Assembly (NCBI GenBank): GCA_965230065.1
Contig: OZ245942.1
Location: 2,790,001 to 2,854,000, forward strand
Origin: G965230065 sp965230065
Lineage (GTDB): Bacteria; Bacteroidota; Bacteroidia; Cytophagales; Cyclobacteriaceae
Length of the DNA: 64,000 nt
Direction of reading: 5' to 3'
Shown: positions 25,478 to 34,958 of the stretch, piece by piece
How positions within the stretch are numbered: position 1 is the stretch's first letter
Layout of the letters: every line of letters starts with the position of its first letter
Notes under the pieces: model-generated
What the model was told of the DNA's origin: nothing
Databases searched by the model: none
What the model saw: only the letters and a program-made list of their open reading frames with translations
Program-made: the position numbers and the translations under genes

Positions 25478-26479
25478 ATGAAAGAACGTAGGCAATATTT
25501 GTTAGAAAAGTTTCTCCATGACCAATGCAGCCGGGAGGAATTGATAGAGTTGCTTACCTATTTAGAAAATGGTAAAGAAAGAGAATATAATTCCTTATTG
25601 CATCAGGTGTGGGAAGAATTGCAGTCATATGCTCCACTGGGGCAAAGTACTATTGCTCAAATTACGAACAATGTTTCAGCACAAATAAACCAAAAAAACT
25701 CATCGCGTAACCGGAGTTTGTTATTACTCCCACACTTCTTAGTTGCTGCTACTTTTACCGCATTAATCATGATTTTAGGAGGTGTTTACTTTTTTAGTAA
25801 CCAATCCACTTCAACCATTACCCATCAAACAGCTTATGGGGAAACTATGGAAATAGTATTGCCTGATAGTTCGGTAGTTACCTTGAATGGTAACTCTCAA
25901 ATAAGTTATGTGCCTAGCTGGGAGCCCTCTGCCACTCGAAAAGTATGGCTCGAAGGGGAAGCCTTTTTTGAAGTGAGAAAGAAAGATGAAGCAAACCAGC
26001 AAAATGAAGCCGCTGAAGGGCTGAAGTTCGTGGTATTTACTTCCAATTTTAATGTGGAAGTATTAGGTACTTCCTTTAATGTAAAAGACCGGGGCGACCG
26101 CGCCAGTGTAGTGTTGAATTCTGGGAAGGTACGGTTACAAAAGAAAACTAAAAGCAATGATATTGAAATGAAGCCAGGCGACCGGGTGGCTGTTTCCTCA
26201 GAAAGTGATGGCCTTGTAACAAAAGCGGTAGATCCTGAGCTTTACTCTTCCTGGACAAAAAACAAGCTGGTTTTTGAACGTACGCCACTGCCCGAGATCG
26301 CCCGGTTGCTGGAAGATAACTATGGCCTGGATGTTACCTTTAAATATGAAGAATTAAAAGACAGAATATTTACAGCTACGATTCCTACCATACAGGTAGA
26401 TGTATTGCTGACTATTCTGGAGGAGTCAATGAAGGGAGTTAAAATTACCAAAGAAGGAAACCGGATAATAATTGAATAA
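25478..26479 (+). CDS. FecR-family anti-sigma factor, module 1
   Basis: The 333-residue protein has a short N-terminal cytoplasmic region that binds the sigma factor, one membrane helix (about residues 85-108, LLLLPHFLVAATFTALIM) and a periplasmic FecR domain. Typical FecR segments are YGETMEIVLPDSSVVTLNG, VWLEGEAFFEV, FNVEVLGTSFNV, VVLNSGKVRL, and the final DUF4974 secretin/TonB-like part (LPEIARLLEDNYGLDVTF). In this system it should sense the STN domain of the SusC encoded next. It is separated by 89 bases from susC. Confidence 0.95.
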   Translation: MKERRQYLLEKFLHDQCSREELIELLTYLENGKEREYNSLLHQVWEELQSYAPLGQSTIAQITNNVSAQINQKNSSRNRSLLLLPHFLVAATFTALIMILGGVYFFSNQSTSTITHQTAYGETMEIVLPDSSVVTLNGNSQISYVPSWEPSATRKVWLEGEAFFEVRKKDEANQQNEAAEGLKFVVFTSNFNVEVLGTSFNVKDRGDRASVVLNSGKVRLQKKTKSNDIEMKPGDRVAVSSESDGLVTKAVDPELYSSWTKNKLVFERTPLPEIARLLEDNYGLDVTFKYEELKDRIFTATIPTIQVDVLLTILEESMKGVKITKEGNRIIIE

Positions 26480-26568
26480 TAACTTTTCTTTAATAAAAAC
26501 TGTCTTTTTGACCGTCACCGGAATAAAAGAGGCAGTAGTAAACTTGTCTAATTTAAAACTATACCATT

Positions 26569-29500
26569 ATGAGGAACAATTTACAAAAGCTCAGTAAGGT
26601 GTTATTATTGGCAGTACTGTGTGCCGGTAGTATCAACCTGTATGGGCAATCTTTGGTCTCTGCGGGTTACGGAGACAGTCATGCAGCACTGATGACCTAT
26701 GCGCATGAAGACGACAGACAGGAACCGGGTGAAGCGGTTCAGCTAGCGTCGGTTTTGAAAGAAATGGAAACCGATTACAGTATTAATTTCGCTTATGACG
26801 GGCAGTTGCTGAATGATAAGTATGTATCAGCAGGAAGCCTTGAAGAAGCCAAAGGAGAAGAAGTAGAAGAAGCTTTGAAACAGATTCTGAAGCCTTTAGA
26901 CATAAAATACACCAAAGTAAATAAGGTGTATGTGTTGCATGAGGATGAGAATAAGGTAAAGCCTGTTAAGCGAAAAGTGCTGAACGGCAATTCATTGGAT
27001 AGTAACGACGAAAGGCTGGAAACGCTTGCAAAATTATCCAGCCGCTCGGCCATGATGAACCTGGTTACGCTTGTGGAGAAAACCATCAGCGGTAAGGTAA
27101 CTGACGAAAACCAGGAAGGTTTGCCGGGCGTGAACATTGTGGTAAAAGGCACTACCATTGGTACGGTTTCCGATGTAAACGGAAACTATCGCCTGAATGC
27201 TCCCGATGATGCTACTACATTGGTGTTTTCTTCGGTAGGTTATACGGCCGAGGAGATTGAGATTGGCGGCAGGTCTGTGATCAACCTGGAAATGGTACCC
27301 GACATACAGTCGCTTTCTGAAGTGGTAGTAGTGGGCTATGGTACCCAGGAAAAAGTAAACCTGACGGGTGCTGTGGGAGTAGCCGACGGAGAAGTACTGC
27401 AAAACAGGCCGATCCCCAATGTGGGTGAAGGATTGCAAGGAGTTATTCCCAACCTCAATGTAGATATTAGAAATGGTGACCCTGCCGAACCCATTGATTT
27501 TAATGTAAGAGGGTATGAGTCTATCAACGGAGGGAACCCCTTAGTACTGGTAGATGGAGTACCGATGGATTTGAATAAGATTAATCCAAATGACATTGAA
27601 AGCGTGAGCGTATTGAAAGATGCGGCGGCAGCAGCAGTGTATGGTGCAAGGGCTGCTTTTGGTGTGGTACTGGTAACAACCAAAAAAGGAAGGGGTGAAA
27701 AAATTGATGTGACTTTCGGTTCAGAGTTTGCCTGGGCCAAACCAATCATGTTCATAGACCCCATCACCGATCCTTATCAGTTTGTACTGGCAAGAAATGA
27801 TGCCAGTATACGTACCAATGGGGCGCCTTCTTATGACCAGAACTACATAGACGGCACCAGGGCCTGGAGTGAAAACCCCACTGAGGAAAATGCCTGGGAC
27901 GTATTCAATGGAAGCCTTCGTTTTTATGGGTTTAACAACTATCAGGAGCGCCTGCTTACTGATTTCGCACCCCAGCAGAAGTACGACTTTAGTGTTTCGG
28001 GAGCTTCTGATAAAGCATCGTATTATGTTTCTTTCGGGCACCTGAACAAAGACGGGTATCTGAAGAATAAGGATAAGAACGAAAACTTCAAGCGGTACAA
28101 TGTACTATTGAAAGGGGATTTTAAAGTGAATGAGTGGTTAAGCCTGGACAGTCGCGCTTTGTTTACCAAAGAGGATAGTGATAAGCCGCACTTTTACAAC
28201 TGGGATGTGAATATCAACACAACAGCCAGGGTAAACCCAATAAACCCCATCTCCTTTCCTGACCTTCCCTATTATCTGCAACCGGGTGACCGTGATGAGT
28301 TTGCACAATATCAGGGAATGCATTTTAGCAGTGTTAACTTCCTGCCTTATCTGGAGCAGGGCGGACGTGAAACCTGGACCCGCAATGATTTAGTGCTTAC
28401 CCAGGGAATAAGCCTCAACCCCATCAAAGGGTTGAATATCAGGGGGGAATTTTCGGCTAACTTAAGAAACCGGAATTACCAGGATGTGGCCAGTAAGATT
28501 AATGTGATAGAAAACCAGGACCTGGCAAGCGGACTGATCATCGGTAATGGGTTTAGTGGTAACGACTGGATCAACAACAGGACAGACAATGATGAGTACT
28601 ATGTGATCAACACTTTTGCTGATTACACCATTGATAATAACAATGACCACTTTTTCAAAGCGATGGTGGGTTTCAACCAGGAATGGGGTCGTTTTGAGTA
28701 CATCAGGGCACGTGCATTTAGCCTGATTACCCCTTCTATCACCGACCTGAATGCCGCTACGGGTAACCAGGAAACCTATGGAGGGAAAGAAGATACTTCA
28801 CTGAGAGGGGTATTTTACCGGTTAAACTATATATTTAAGGACAGGTACCTGATTGAAGCCAATGGGCGGTATGATGGAACTTCCAGGTTCCCGGAAGAAG
28901 ATCGGTTTGGGTTCTTCCCCTCATTTTCTGTAGGATGGAGAATTTCAGAAGAAGGGTTCATGGCAGGCACCAGCAGTTGGCTGGATAACCTCAAAGTGCG
29001 GGCTTCTTATGGCCAACTGGGTAACCAGCTAATCTTTGATGATAATAACAATCCTGTTTATTATCCTGCTATTGCTACCATGGGTTCTGGCAATTCCCCT
29101 TACATGATGTCTGCGGGTTCCCGTACCCCTTATGTTTCAGCAGCAGGATTGGTAAGCCCTACCCTTACCTGGGAGACAGTGGTTACACAAAATTTAGGTT
29201 TAGACTTCACCATGTTTGGCAGCAGGCTGGATGTATCTTTTGACTTGTATACCAGGGATACCAAAGACATGCTGGCTGATGTAGAGTTTCCTGAAATTTT
29301 GGGTACTGCAGCTCCTAAGCAAAACTCTGCTGACTTAAGAACCAAAGGATGGGAGTTGGCAGCCACCTGGCAGAACAGGATCAATCAAGACTGGAACTAC
29401 AGTATTACCCTGGCCCTGGCAGACAACACCGCTGAAATCACCAGATACGATAACCCTACCGGTTCACTGGATGAATACTATGTAGGCCAAACGATAGGCG

Positions 29501-30189
29501 AAAGATGGGGTTTTGAGACTGTGGGTATTTTCCAGTCACAGGACGAAGTAGACAATGCGCCCGATCAAAGTAAAGTGCCTGATGGTGCCAACTGGAGGCC
29601 TGGTGATATCCGGTATGCTGACCTGAACGGGGATGGGGAGATTTCCAGAGGGGAAAATACCCTGGATGATCCCGGAGATCAGAAAATCATCGCTATTGAA
29701 GCCCCCAGGGGGAGTTTTGGACTTACAGGTAATGTGGGTTGGAAAAACCTTTCTTTGAATGTGTTCTTCCAGGGTGTGATGCAACATGAATACTGGCCGC
29801 CAAACGGTAACTGGGTAGCCTTCTATCCCTACAATGCGGGTCATGTTGAGAACTATTACCTCACAGATACCTGGAGTGAAGAGAACCCGGATGCTTATTT
29901 CCCGGCTCCCCATATTTCTACCAATACCAAGCAGAATGTGCAACCCCAAAGCCGATACGTGCAGCAGGGCGCTTATATTCGTCTGAAAAACCTGACATTA
30001 AACTATAACCTGCCGGAAGCATGGATTAGCAAAATAGGGATGACCAACGCACAGGTATATTTTGCAGGTATGAACCTGTGGGAAGTGGCCAACATGCGCA
30101 AGCCGCTTGATCCTGAAGTAAGGCCTACTTTGACACAGGAATACTACAAGCAACGTATTTACTCACTGGGACTGAGAGTTTCATTCTAA
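26569..30189 (+). CDS. SusC-like TonB-dependent receptor with STN signalling domain, module 1
   Basis: The 1206-residue outer-membrane protein has a signal peptide, an STN domain (about 62-128, VLKEMETDYSINFAYDG to KVYVLHE), a carboxypeptidase-D-like beta-sandwich (about 172-247, ISGKVTDENQEGLPGVNI), a plug domain (about 250-370, ending SVLKDAAAAAVYGARAAFGV) and a 22-stranded barrel to the C-terminus. Together with the SusD lipoprotein downstream it binds and imports glycan oligomers using TonB energy. The STN domain indicates signalling through FecR to the ECF factor. In the plug the usual 'YGSRGANGV' is changed to YGARAAFGV, a conservative oddity. Confidence 0.96.
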   Translation: MRNNLQKLSKVLLLAVLCAGSINLYGQSLVSAGYGDSHAALMTYAHEDDRQEPGEAVQLASVLKEMETDYSINFAYDGQLLNDKYVSAGSLEEAKGEEVEEALKQILKPLDIKYTKVNKVYVLHEDENKVKPVKRKVLNGNSLDSNDERLETLAKLSSRSAMMNLVTLVEKTISGKVTDENQEGLPGVNIVVKGTTIGTVSDVNGNYRLNAPDDATTLVFSSVGYTAEEIEIGGRSVINLEMVPDIQSLSEVVVVGYGTQEKVNLTGAVGVADGEVLQNRPIPNVGEGLQGVIPNLNVDIRNGDPAEPIDFNVRGYESINGGNPLVLVDGVPMDLNKINPNDIESVSVLKDAAAAAVYGARAAFGVVLVTTKKGRGEKIDVTFGSEFAWAKPIMFIDPITDPYQFVLARNDASIRTNGAPSYDQNYIDGTRAWSENPTEENAWDVFNGSLRFYGFNNYQERLLTDFAPQQKYDFSVSGASDKASYYVSFGHLNKDGYLKNKDKNENFKRYNVLLKGDFKVNEWLSLDSRALFTKEDSDKPHFYNWDVNINTTARVNPINPISFPDLPYYLQPGDRDEFAQYQGMHFSSVNFLPYLEQGGRETWTRNDLVLTQGISLNPIKGLNIRGEFSANLRNRNYQDVASKINVIENQDLASGLIIGNGFSGNDWINNRTDNDEYYVINTFADYTIDNNNDHFFKAMVGFNQEWGRFEYIRARAFSLITPSITDLNAATGNQETYGGKEDTSLRGVFYRLNYIFKDRYLIEANGRYDGTSRFPEEDRFGFFPSFSVGWRISEEGFMAGTSSWLDNLKVRASYGQLGNQLIFDDNNNPVYYPAIATMGSGNSPYMMSAGSRTPYVSAAGLVSPTLTWETVVTQNLGLDFTMFGSRLDVSFDLYTRDTKDMLADVEFPEILGTAAPKQNSADLRTKGWELAATWQNRINQDWNYSITLALADNTAEITRYDNPTGSLDEYYVGQTIGERWGFETVGIFQSQDEVDNAPDQSKVPDGANWRPGDIRYADLNGDGEISRGENTLDDPGDQKIIAIEAPRGSFGLTGNVGWKNLSLNVFFQGVMQHEYWPPNGNWVAFYPYNAGHVENYYLTDTWSEENPDAYFPAPHISTNTKQNVQPQSRYVQQGAYIRLKNLTLNYNLPEAWISKIGMTNAQVYFAGMNLWEVANMRKPLDPEVRPTLTQEYYKQRIYSLGLRVSF

Positions 30190-30208
30190 TCCTATAAAGA
30201 AAGAAGCA

Positions 30209-32023
30209 ATGAAAAATAATTATATAAGAAGAATTAGTTTATTAGCAGTTGCAACTGTTTTATCTTTCAGTTGTAACGATGATTTTCTGGAAAAGGCTCC
30301 GCTGGATGAGATCAGCAATGAGATTTTCTGGAATACGGAAAATGATTTGCTGGTGTATAACAACAGCCTGTACCATATAGCCAGGGACGACGAAAGGGTT
30401 CCTATCCTGATGGGGCATGACGATGGTTTCGATAGCCGGAGAATCGGAATCTGGTATATTGATCATTTTTCAGATAATATAGCTCCCCGCCATTCCAGGC
30501 ATATTGAATACCAAAGAATTCGGGCGGGAAAGCATAATGTTGAAAGCCCTTACTTATATGGCTATGATGGGTGGAATTTTCTCAGAGCTGTTAATGTGGG
30601 GATGGATAACTATGGTAGAGCGGATGTTTCTGAAGAAGTGAGAAACAAATATGTAGGAGAAGCCCGCCTGTTCAGGGGTTGGTTTATGGCAGACAAAGTG
30701 TCTAAGTATGGGGATGTACAGTGGGTAGATACCGAGCTGAACATCGATGATGAGGACATACTGTACGGAGAAAGGGACGACCGGGAGTTTGTGATGGGTA
30801 AGGTGCTGGAAGACCTCAATTTTGCGACTACCCACATGCCAGACGACTGGGGTGATGGGAATGCCCCGGGAAGAATCAACCGCTGGGGTGCCTTACTGGT
30901 AAAGTCAAGGGTATGTCTTTTTGAGGGTACCTGGCGCAAATACCACGGTGGGGCTGATGCCGACATGTGGTTGCAGGAAGCTGCCGATGCTGCCCTGGAA
31001 CTTATGCAGAATGGCCCTTATTCCCTGTATACTACCGGTGACCCTACGATGGATTACAATGCTATTCACCGCATGACCGACGTTTCGGGCAATCCTGAAG
31101 TGTTGCACTGGAAAAGGTATGAGTTGGGAATTTATACCAACCACGTGCAAAGCTACCACAGGGGTTACAATGGTGGGGCTACCAAGAGCATGGTAGAAGA
31201 TTATCTGTGTACCGACGGCCGGCCCATTATCCTTGAAGACGGGTCAACCAACCCAAATTATCTTGGGGATGAAGTGTATGAAAATATCTTTGAAAACCGT
31301 GACCCCAGGTTGCGGCAAACTGTCCTTCATCCGGACGACCAGGCGATTTACCGATATGGCAACCACGATCCTGATGTTTCCAGGTATCCTTTGATTCAGG
31401 GAATGACCAACCCCGGACAAAAAATATATACCGGTTATCATATCATCAAAGTATTTGATGTAAATGCATCCTATGCAACTTACAATACTTCTTCTACCCC
31501 GGGTATTACCCTGCGGTTTGCAGAAGCATTGTTAAACTATGCCGAGGCCAAAGCTGAGTTGGGTACCATCACCCAGGCTGATCTGGATATGAGCATCAAC
31601 CTCCTGCGTGACAGGGTGGCTATGCCACACTTAATGATGGATCCCCCTATGGACCCCCGGTATGCCAACGATGGTGTTTCTTCCCTCATTGTGGAAATCC
31701 GTCGCGAACGCCGTGTTGAGTTGTTCATGGAAGGCTTCCGTTATGATGACCTGAGGCGGTGGAAACAAGGCAAGAAGCTTACAGAGAAAGATTATGGCAT
31801 GCGTTGGGATGAAGCCACCAGAAACCAAATTGACCCCAATGGTGAAGCCACTGTGCTGACATCAGTGGTTGATGGTGTGGAATACCTTGATGTATACAAA
31901 GGAACAGATTTTGAAACCCCGGAATTTGACGAAAACAAGCATTATCTGTGGCCCATACCCATTGATGCTACTTCTCAAAATCCGAACCTTGGGCAGAATC
32001 CTGGTTGGGGTAGTGGTGAATAA
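30209..32023 (+). CDS. SusD/RagB-family glycan-binding lipoprotein, module 1
   Basis: The 604-residue protein has a lipoprotein signal (LSFSC, Cys near residue 22) followed by the classic SusD start NDDFLEKAPLDEISNEIFW. TPR-like helices (GEARLFRGWFMADKVSKYGDVQWV) and the C-terminal signature (IRRERRVELFMEGFRYDDLRRWKQGK, then HYLWPIPIDATSQNPNLGQNPGW) are complete. It forms the lid of the SusCD transporter on the cell surface. The gene starts 19 bases after susC. Two hairpins follow the stop and probably reduce transcription into the enzyme genes downstream. Confidence 0.95.
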   Translation: MKNNYIRRISLLAVATVLSFSCNDDFLEKAPLDEISNEIFWNTENDLLVYNNSLYHIARDDERVPILMGHDDGFDSRRIGIWYIDHFSDNIAPRHSRHIEYQRIRAGKHNVESPYLYGYDGWNFLRAVNVGMDNYGRADVSEEVRNKYVGEARLFRGWFMADKVSKYGDVQWVDTELNIDDEDILYGERDDREFVMGKVLEDLNFATTHMPDDWGDGNAPGRINRWGALLVKSRVCLFEGTWRKYHGGADADMWLQEAADAALELMQNGPYSLYTTGDPTMDYNAIHRMTDVSGNPEVLHWKRYELGIYTNHVQSYHRGYNGGATKSMVEDYLCTDGRPIILEDGSTNPNYLGDEVYENIFENRDPRLRQTVLHPDDQAIYRYGNHDPDVSRYPLIQGMTNPGQKIYTGYHIIKVFDVNASYATYNTSSTPGITLRFAEALLNYAEAKAELGTITQADLDMSINLLRDRVAMPHLMMDPPMDPRYANDGVSSLIVEIRRERRVELFMEGFRYDDLRRWKQGKKLTEKDYGMRWDEATRNQIDPNGEATVLTSVVDGVEYLDVYKGTDFETPEFDENKHYLWPIPIDATSQNPNLGQNPGWGSGE

Positions 32024-32047
32024 TTAACATTTGATAATATTACCAGG

Positions 32048-32126
32048 CACAGGGTGTTCAGCCCTGTGCTTATTAAAGTTATTGGATTAAAATTAACAAA
32101 GCCGTAATTTGATAATTACGGCTTTG
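32048..32126 (+). terminator. Two hairpins downstream of susD (partial terminator)
   Basis: The first stem pairs GCACAGGG (32048-32055) with CCCTGTGC (32063-32070) around a 7-base loop. The second pairs CAAAGCCGTAATT (32097-32109) with AATTACGGCTTTG (32114-32126) around TGAT. The second is a perfect 13-bp stem followed by a short T-containing stretch. They lie between susD and the lyase genes and fit the usual expression drop after susCD. Confidence 0.65.
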
Positions 32127-32248
32127 TTGTCTATATGCTTTTTTCAGATTTTAAATACATATAATTGTGTGTTCTCACAGACTACTACTCTGGTCTGTGC
32201 CCACAGGCCAAAACCAGAAACCAAACTGAACCCAAATAGAAACAGAGT

Positions 32249-32959
32249 ATGCAACTCAGCCATTTACTCACCTTTTTTCTCTTCTTTTTAAGCATTAATA
32301 TCAACCATGCATTGGCATTTGACAAACGGGCAAGAACGCTCTCCGTGCTTGCTGATGCGGAACCCTCCTTGTGGGCTGTGTCCGCACAGCACACCACTAC
32401 GTGGCAACATCCCCTACCCCGGTCTGTGGCACACAGAACGGAAAAAAACCGCGTTTCTCTCCCATGGCCAGGCGGACAAGGAAGTCCGCCCTCCGTAGTG
32501 TCCCCTTACCCCTGGGCAGTGTCCGCACAGCGCCCTTTGTCCCAGTGGGGTCTTCGGCACGAGACCCCACGTACCGAGGCCCCAAATTCTGGTACTTACA
32601 AAGTAGACGATTTAGAAACCCTCAGAAACAGAGTTATTGCTGACATGATGGCACCGGAAGTTGATGAAGCACATATTGAGCGCTTGGTAAACACAATCCG
32701 TCAGGATGGAAGCTGGCCGGGCATCAATTATGAAGATACCTCCCGTACAGGTTTTGAGCATGCCCGGCACCTCGACAATATGGTAGACCTGGGCTGGGCT
32801 TATAAAAAATCCGGAACAGCTTTTTATAAAAACCGGAAAGTTAAAAATACCCTTTTTGCTGCCCTTGATTTCTGGTTTGTTAATGACTTCATATGTGATA
32901 TTATGATTGAATTGCCACAGGATGAGCTTGCAGGAGAGAGTGTCATTATTGAATTTTAA
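32249..32959 (+). pseudogene. Collapsed PL8 polysaccharide lyase gene (N-terminal remnant with repeat insertion)
   Basis: The 236-codon frame has a signal peptide (HLLTFFLFFLSININHALA), then about 80 residues from GC-rich hairpin DNA (32335-32590), then a segment closely resembling the start of PL8 (chondroitin/hyaluronan-type) lyases: LETLRNRVIADMM, GSWPGINYEDTSRTGFEHA, HLDNMVDLGWAY and AALDFWFVNDFICD. In the family ICD leads into a Trp-rich NWWWN stretch and some 500 more residues with catalytic Asn, His, Tyr and Arg. Here it jumps to IMIELPQDELAGESVIIEF, which looks like a lyase C-terminal end. So an in-frame deletion appears to have removed the catalytic core. No lyase activity is expected. 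Its presence suggests that the locus once attacked a glycosaminoglycan-like polymer. Confidence 0.75.
32335..32590. repeat. GC-rich hairpin cluster inserted in the PL8 remnant
   Basis: The stretch contains repeated TGTCCGCACAGC (32379-32390 and 32520-32531 regions), a copy of the GTGGCACAC palindrome (32415-32443), GGCGGAC/GTCCGCC around AAGGAA, and GGGGTC/GACCCC around TTCGGCACGA. The frame is open but the residues are of the type produced by structured non-coding DNA (many Pro, Trp, Ser, Arg). It separates the signal peptide from the lyase segment. Confidence 0.7.
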
Positions 32960-32992
32960 ACTTTTTTGAAGAGAAACCTGATAATAAAAACC

Positions 32993-34942
32993 ATGAAACA
33001 ACTACTATTTGTATTCGCATTATTGATGATTTACTTCAACCCACCTGTGCAGGGGCAGGACCTGCTAAGTGGCAAATATTCAAGAGATGAGTTGGCAAAG
33101 GTGTTGATCCCCCAGCCTGAGTGGATGCCTTTTCCGGCATTGGATGACCGGGAAGGGTGGACAAAAGCCGACCAGCAAATGATGAAGGCTTATGTAAAGG
33201 AAGCAGCATCTTATTTGGATTACGAATGGCCTTACATTCCAGCTACCAAATCATTGCTCATACACCGTACCGGCGACCGGGATGAATACCAGCAAGTAAG
33301 CTTTGAAAAGCGACAGGTATTGGGTACAATGCTATTGGCAGAAATATACGAAAATGAAGGCCGGTTTATTGATCCTATTATCAATGGGGTATGGTCTATT
33401 TGCGAAGAATCTTTCTGGGGCGTGCCTGCCCATCTTCCAAAATCTGAAGAATATTCTGGACTGATGGATGTATCCCGTCCTTTTGTAGATTTATTTGCAG
33501 CAGAAACGGCCACCTTTTTAGCCTGGGTAGACTATTTTCTGGGAGAAAAACTGGATGCGGTTTCTCCCCAAATCCGGAAAAGGATCTACTTTGAAACCAA
33601 TAACCGCATTTTTGAACCCTTGATGACCAAGCATCATGGTTTTATGGGGCCGAATGCCAGTGGGCGTCCTCCCAATAACTGGAACCCCTGGATTTGCTCA
33701 AACTGGTTGAATACCGCTCTTTTACTCGAGCAAGATGAAGCCAAACGTACCGAAATGGTTTATAAAATTCTGGATGTGCTTGACGAATTTCTGAATCCCT
33801 ATCCACAGGATGGTGGGTGTGATGAAGGCCCGAGCTACTGGGGGGCTGCTGCTGCTTCTTTGTACGATAACATTGCCATGCTCAATCAAGCCAGTAATGA
33901 TGCATTTCAATATGTATTTGAAGATGAAAAGGTCAGGAATATGGGAAAATTCATTTACAGGGTGCAAATCTCTGAAGACTACTTTTTAAATTTTGCCGAT
34001 GCCGACCCCCAGCCCAAAATGGCTGCCAGCATGATTTATCGTTATGGCAAAGCCATTGATGATGCTGATATGATGCGGTTTGGGGCTTATTACCGCAAAC
34101 CAGAAGATGGAACAATTGCCAGGTTCCATTATTTTAGAAACTTATATGCTTTATTTATTCAGGAGGAATACCAAAATGCCCCGCAAGGCCTTCCGCTTCT
34201 CAGGGATGTGTGGCTGCCTGACTTACAAGTGATGGTGGCTCGTGACCAGGAAGGCACTACCGACGGGTTTTTTGTAGCGGCCAAAGGCGGACATAATGCC
34301 GAAAGCCATAACCACAATGATATTGGCAATTATGTAGTGTATTATAACGGACTTCCCCTGCTGATAGATGTGGGAAGAGGCACTTACACCCGCAAAACGT
34401 TTAGTGATCAACGGTACGAAATCTGGTACAACCGATCCGATTATCATAATGTGCCAACCATCAATGGGGAAACCCAGCAACCCGGTAGTAATTTTAAAGC
34501 CACGGATGCTTCGTATAAGCTAAAGAATGGCTTTGCACAATTTACACTGGATATGGCAAAGTCTTATCCTGAGCAGGCGGGTGTAAACAGCTGGCAACGC
34601 ACCATACGTTTGAACAGGGGAAAGCGTGTGGAAATAAATGATGTGGTTAGCCTGAATAAGGCCAGCGAAATCACCCAGCATTTCATGACTTGCTATCCTT
34701 CTGAGGTGATAAAGCCCGGCGAACTGATCATTCATTACAAAGACCAAGGTGGAAATGCACAGGATTTTATGATTAAATACAATGCCGACCAGATGCAACC
34801 TGTAATAGAAAAAGTGGAGCTAACAACAGCAGAAGACAGAGGTGTTGAACAAAAATGGGGAGACAGAATTTACAGAATTAATTTTAAGGTAAATGCCCCA
34901 AAAACGAATGAAAAATTTAGTTTTAATGTCAGTGCTTTGTAA
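32993..34942 (+). CDS. Heparinase II/III-family polysaccharide lyase A
   Basis: From ATG 32993 the 649-residue protein has a Sec signal (MKQLLFVFALLMIYFNPPVQ, cleavage after QGQ), an N-terminal alpha/alpha toroid (about 50-370) and a C-terminal beta-sandwich of the heparinase II/III type. The latter is marked by AAKGGHNAESHNHNDIGNYV (active-site His region) and LLIDVGRGTYTRKTF. The toroid has NNWNPWICSNWLNTALLL and GGCDEGPSYWGAAAASLYD, with candidate catalytic Tyr and His. It should cleave uronic-acid-containing chains by beta-elimination. A longer TTG start at 32966 is rejected because the ATG begins the signal peptide. It is the first of three consecutive lyases, 33 bases after the PL8 remnant. 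Confidence 0.88.
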   Translation: MKQLLFVFALLMIYFNPPVQGQDLLSGKYSRDELAKVLIPQPEWMPFPALDDREGWTKADQQMMKAYVKEAASYLDYEWPYIPATKSLLIHRTGDRDEYQQVSFEKRQVLGTMLLAEIYENEGRFIDPIINGVWSICEESFWGVPAHLPKSEEYSGLMDVSRPFVDLFAAETATFLAWVDYFLGEKLDAVSPQIRKRIYFETNNRIFEPLMTKHHGFMGPNASGRPPNNWNPWICSNWLNTALLLEQDEAKRTEMVYKILDVLDEFLNPYPQDGGCDEGPSYWGAAAASLYDNIAMLNQASNDAFQYVFEDEKVRNMGKFIYRVQISEDYFLNFADADPQPKMAASMIYRYGKAIDDADMMRFGAYYRKPEDGTIARFHYFRNLYALFIQEEYQNAPQGLPLLRDVWLPDLQVMVARDQEGTTDGFFVAAKGGHNAESHNHNDIGNYVVYYNGLPLLIDVGRGTYTRKTFSDQRYEIWYNRSDYHNVPTINGETQQPGSNFKATDASYKLKNGFAQFTLDMAKSYPEQAGVNSWQRTIRLNRGKRVEINDVVSLNKASEITQHFMTCYPSEVIKPGELIIHYKDQGGNAQDFMIKYNADQMQPVIEKVELTTAEDRGVEQKWGDRIYRINFKVNAPKTNEKFSFNVSAL

Positions 34943-34958
34943 GGCCATTTTGATTGAA

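Noticed and set aside
32966..32992. TTG start for lyase A
   Set aside because: The ATG at 32993 directly begins the signal peptide.
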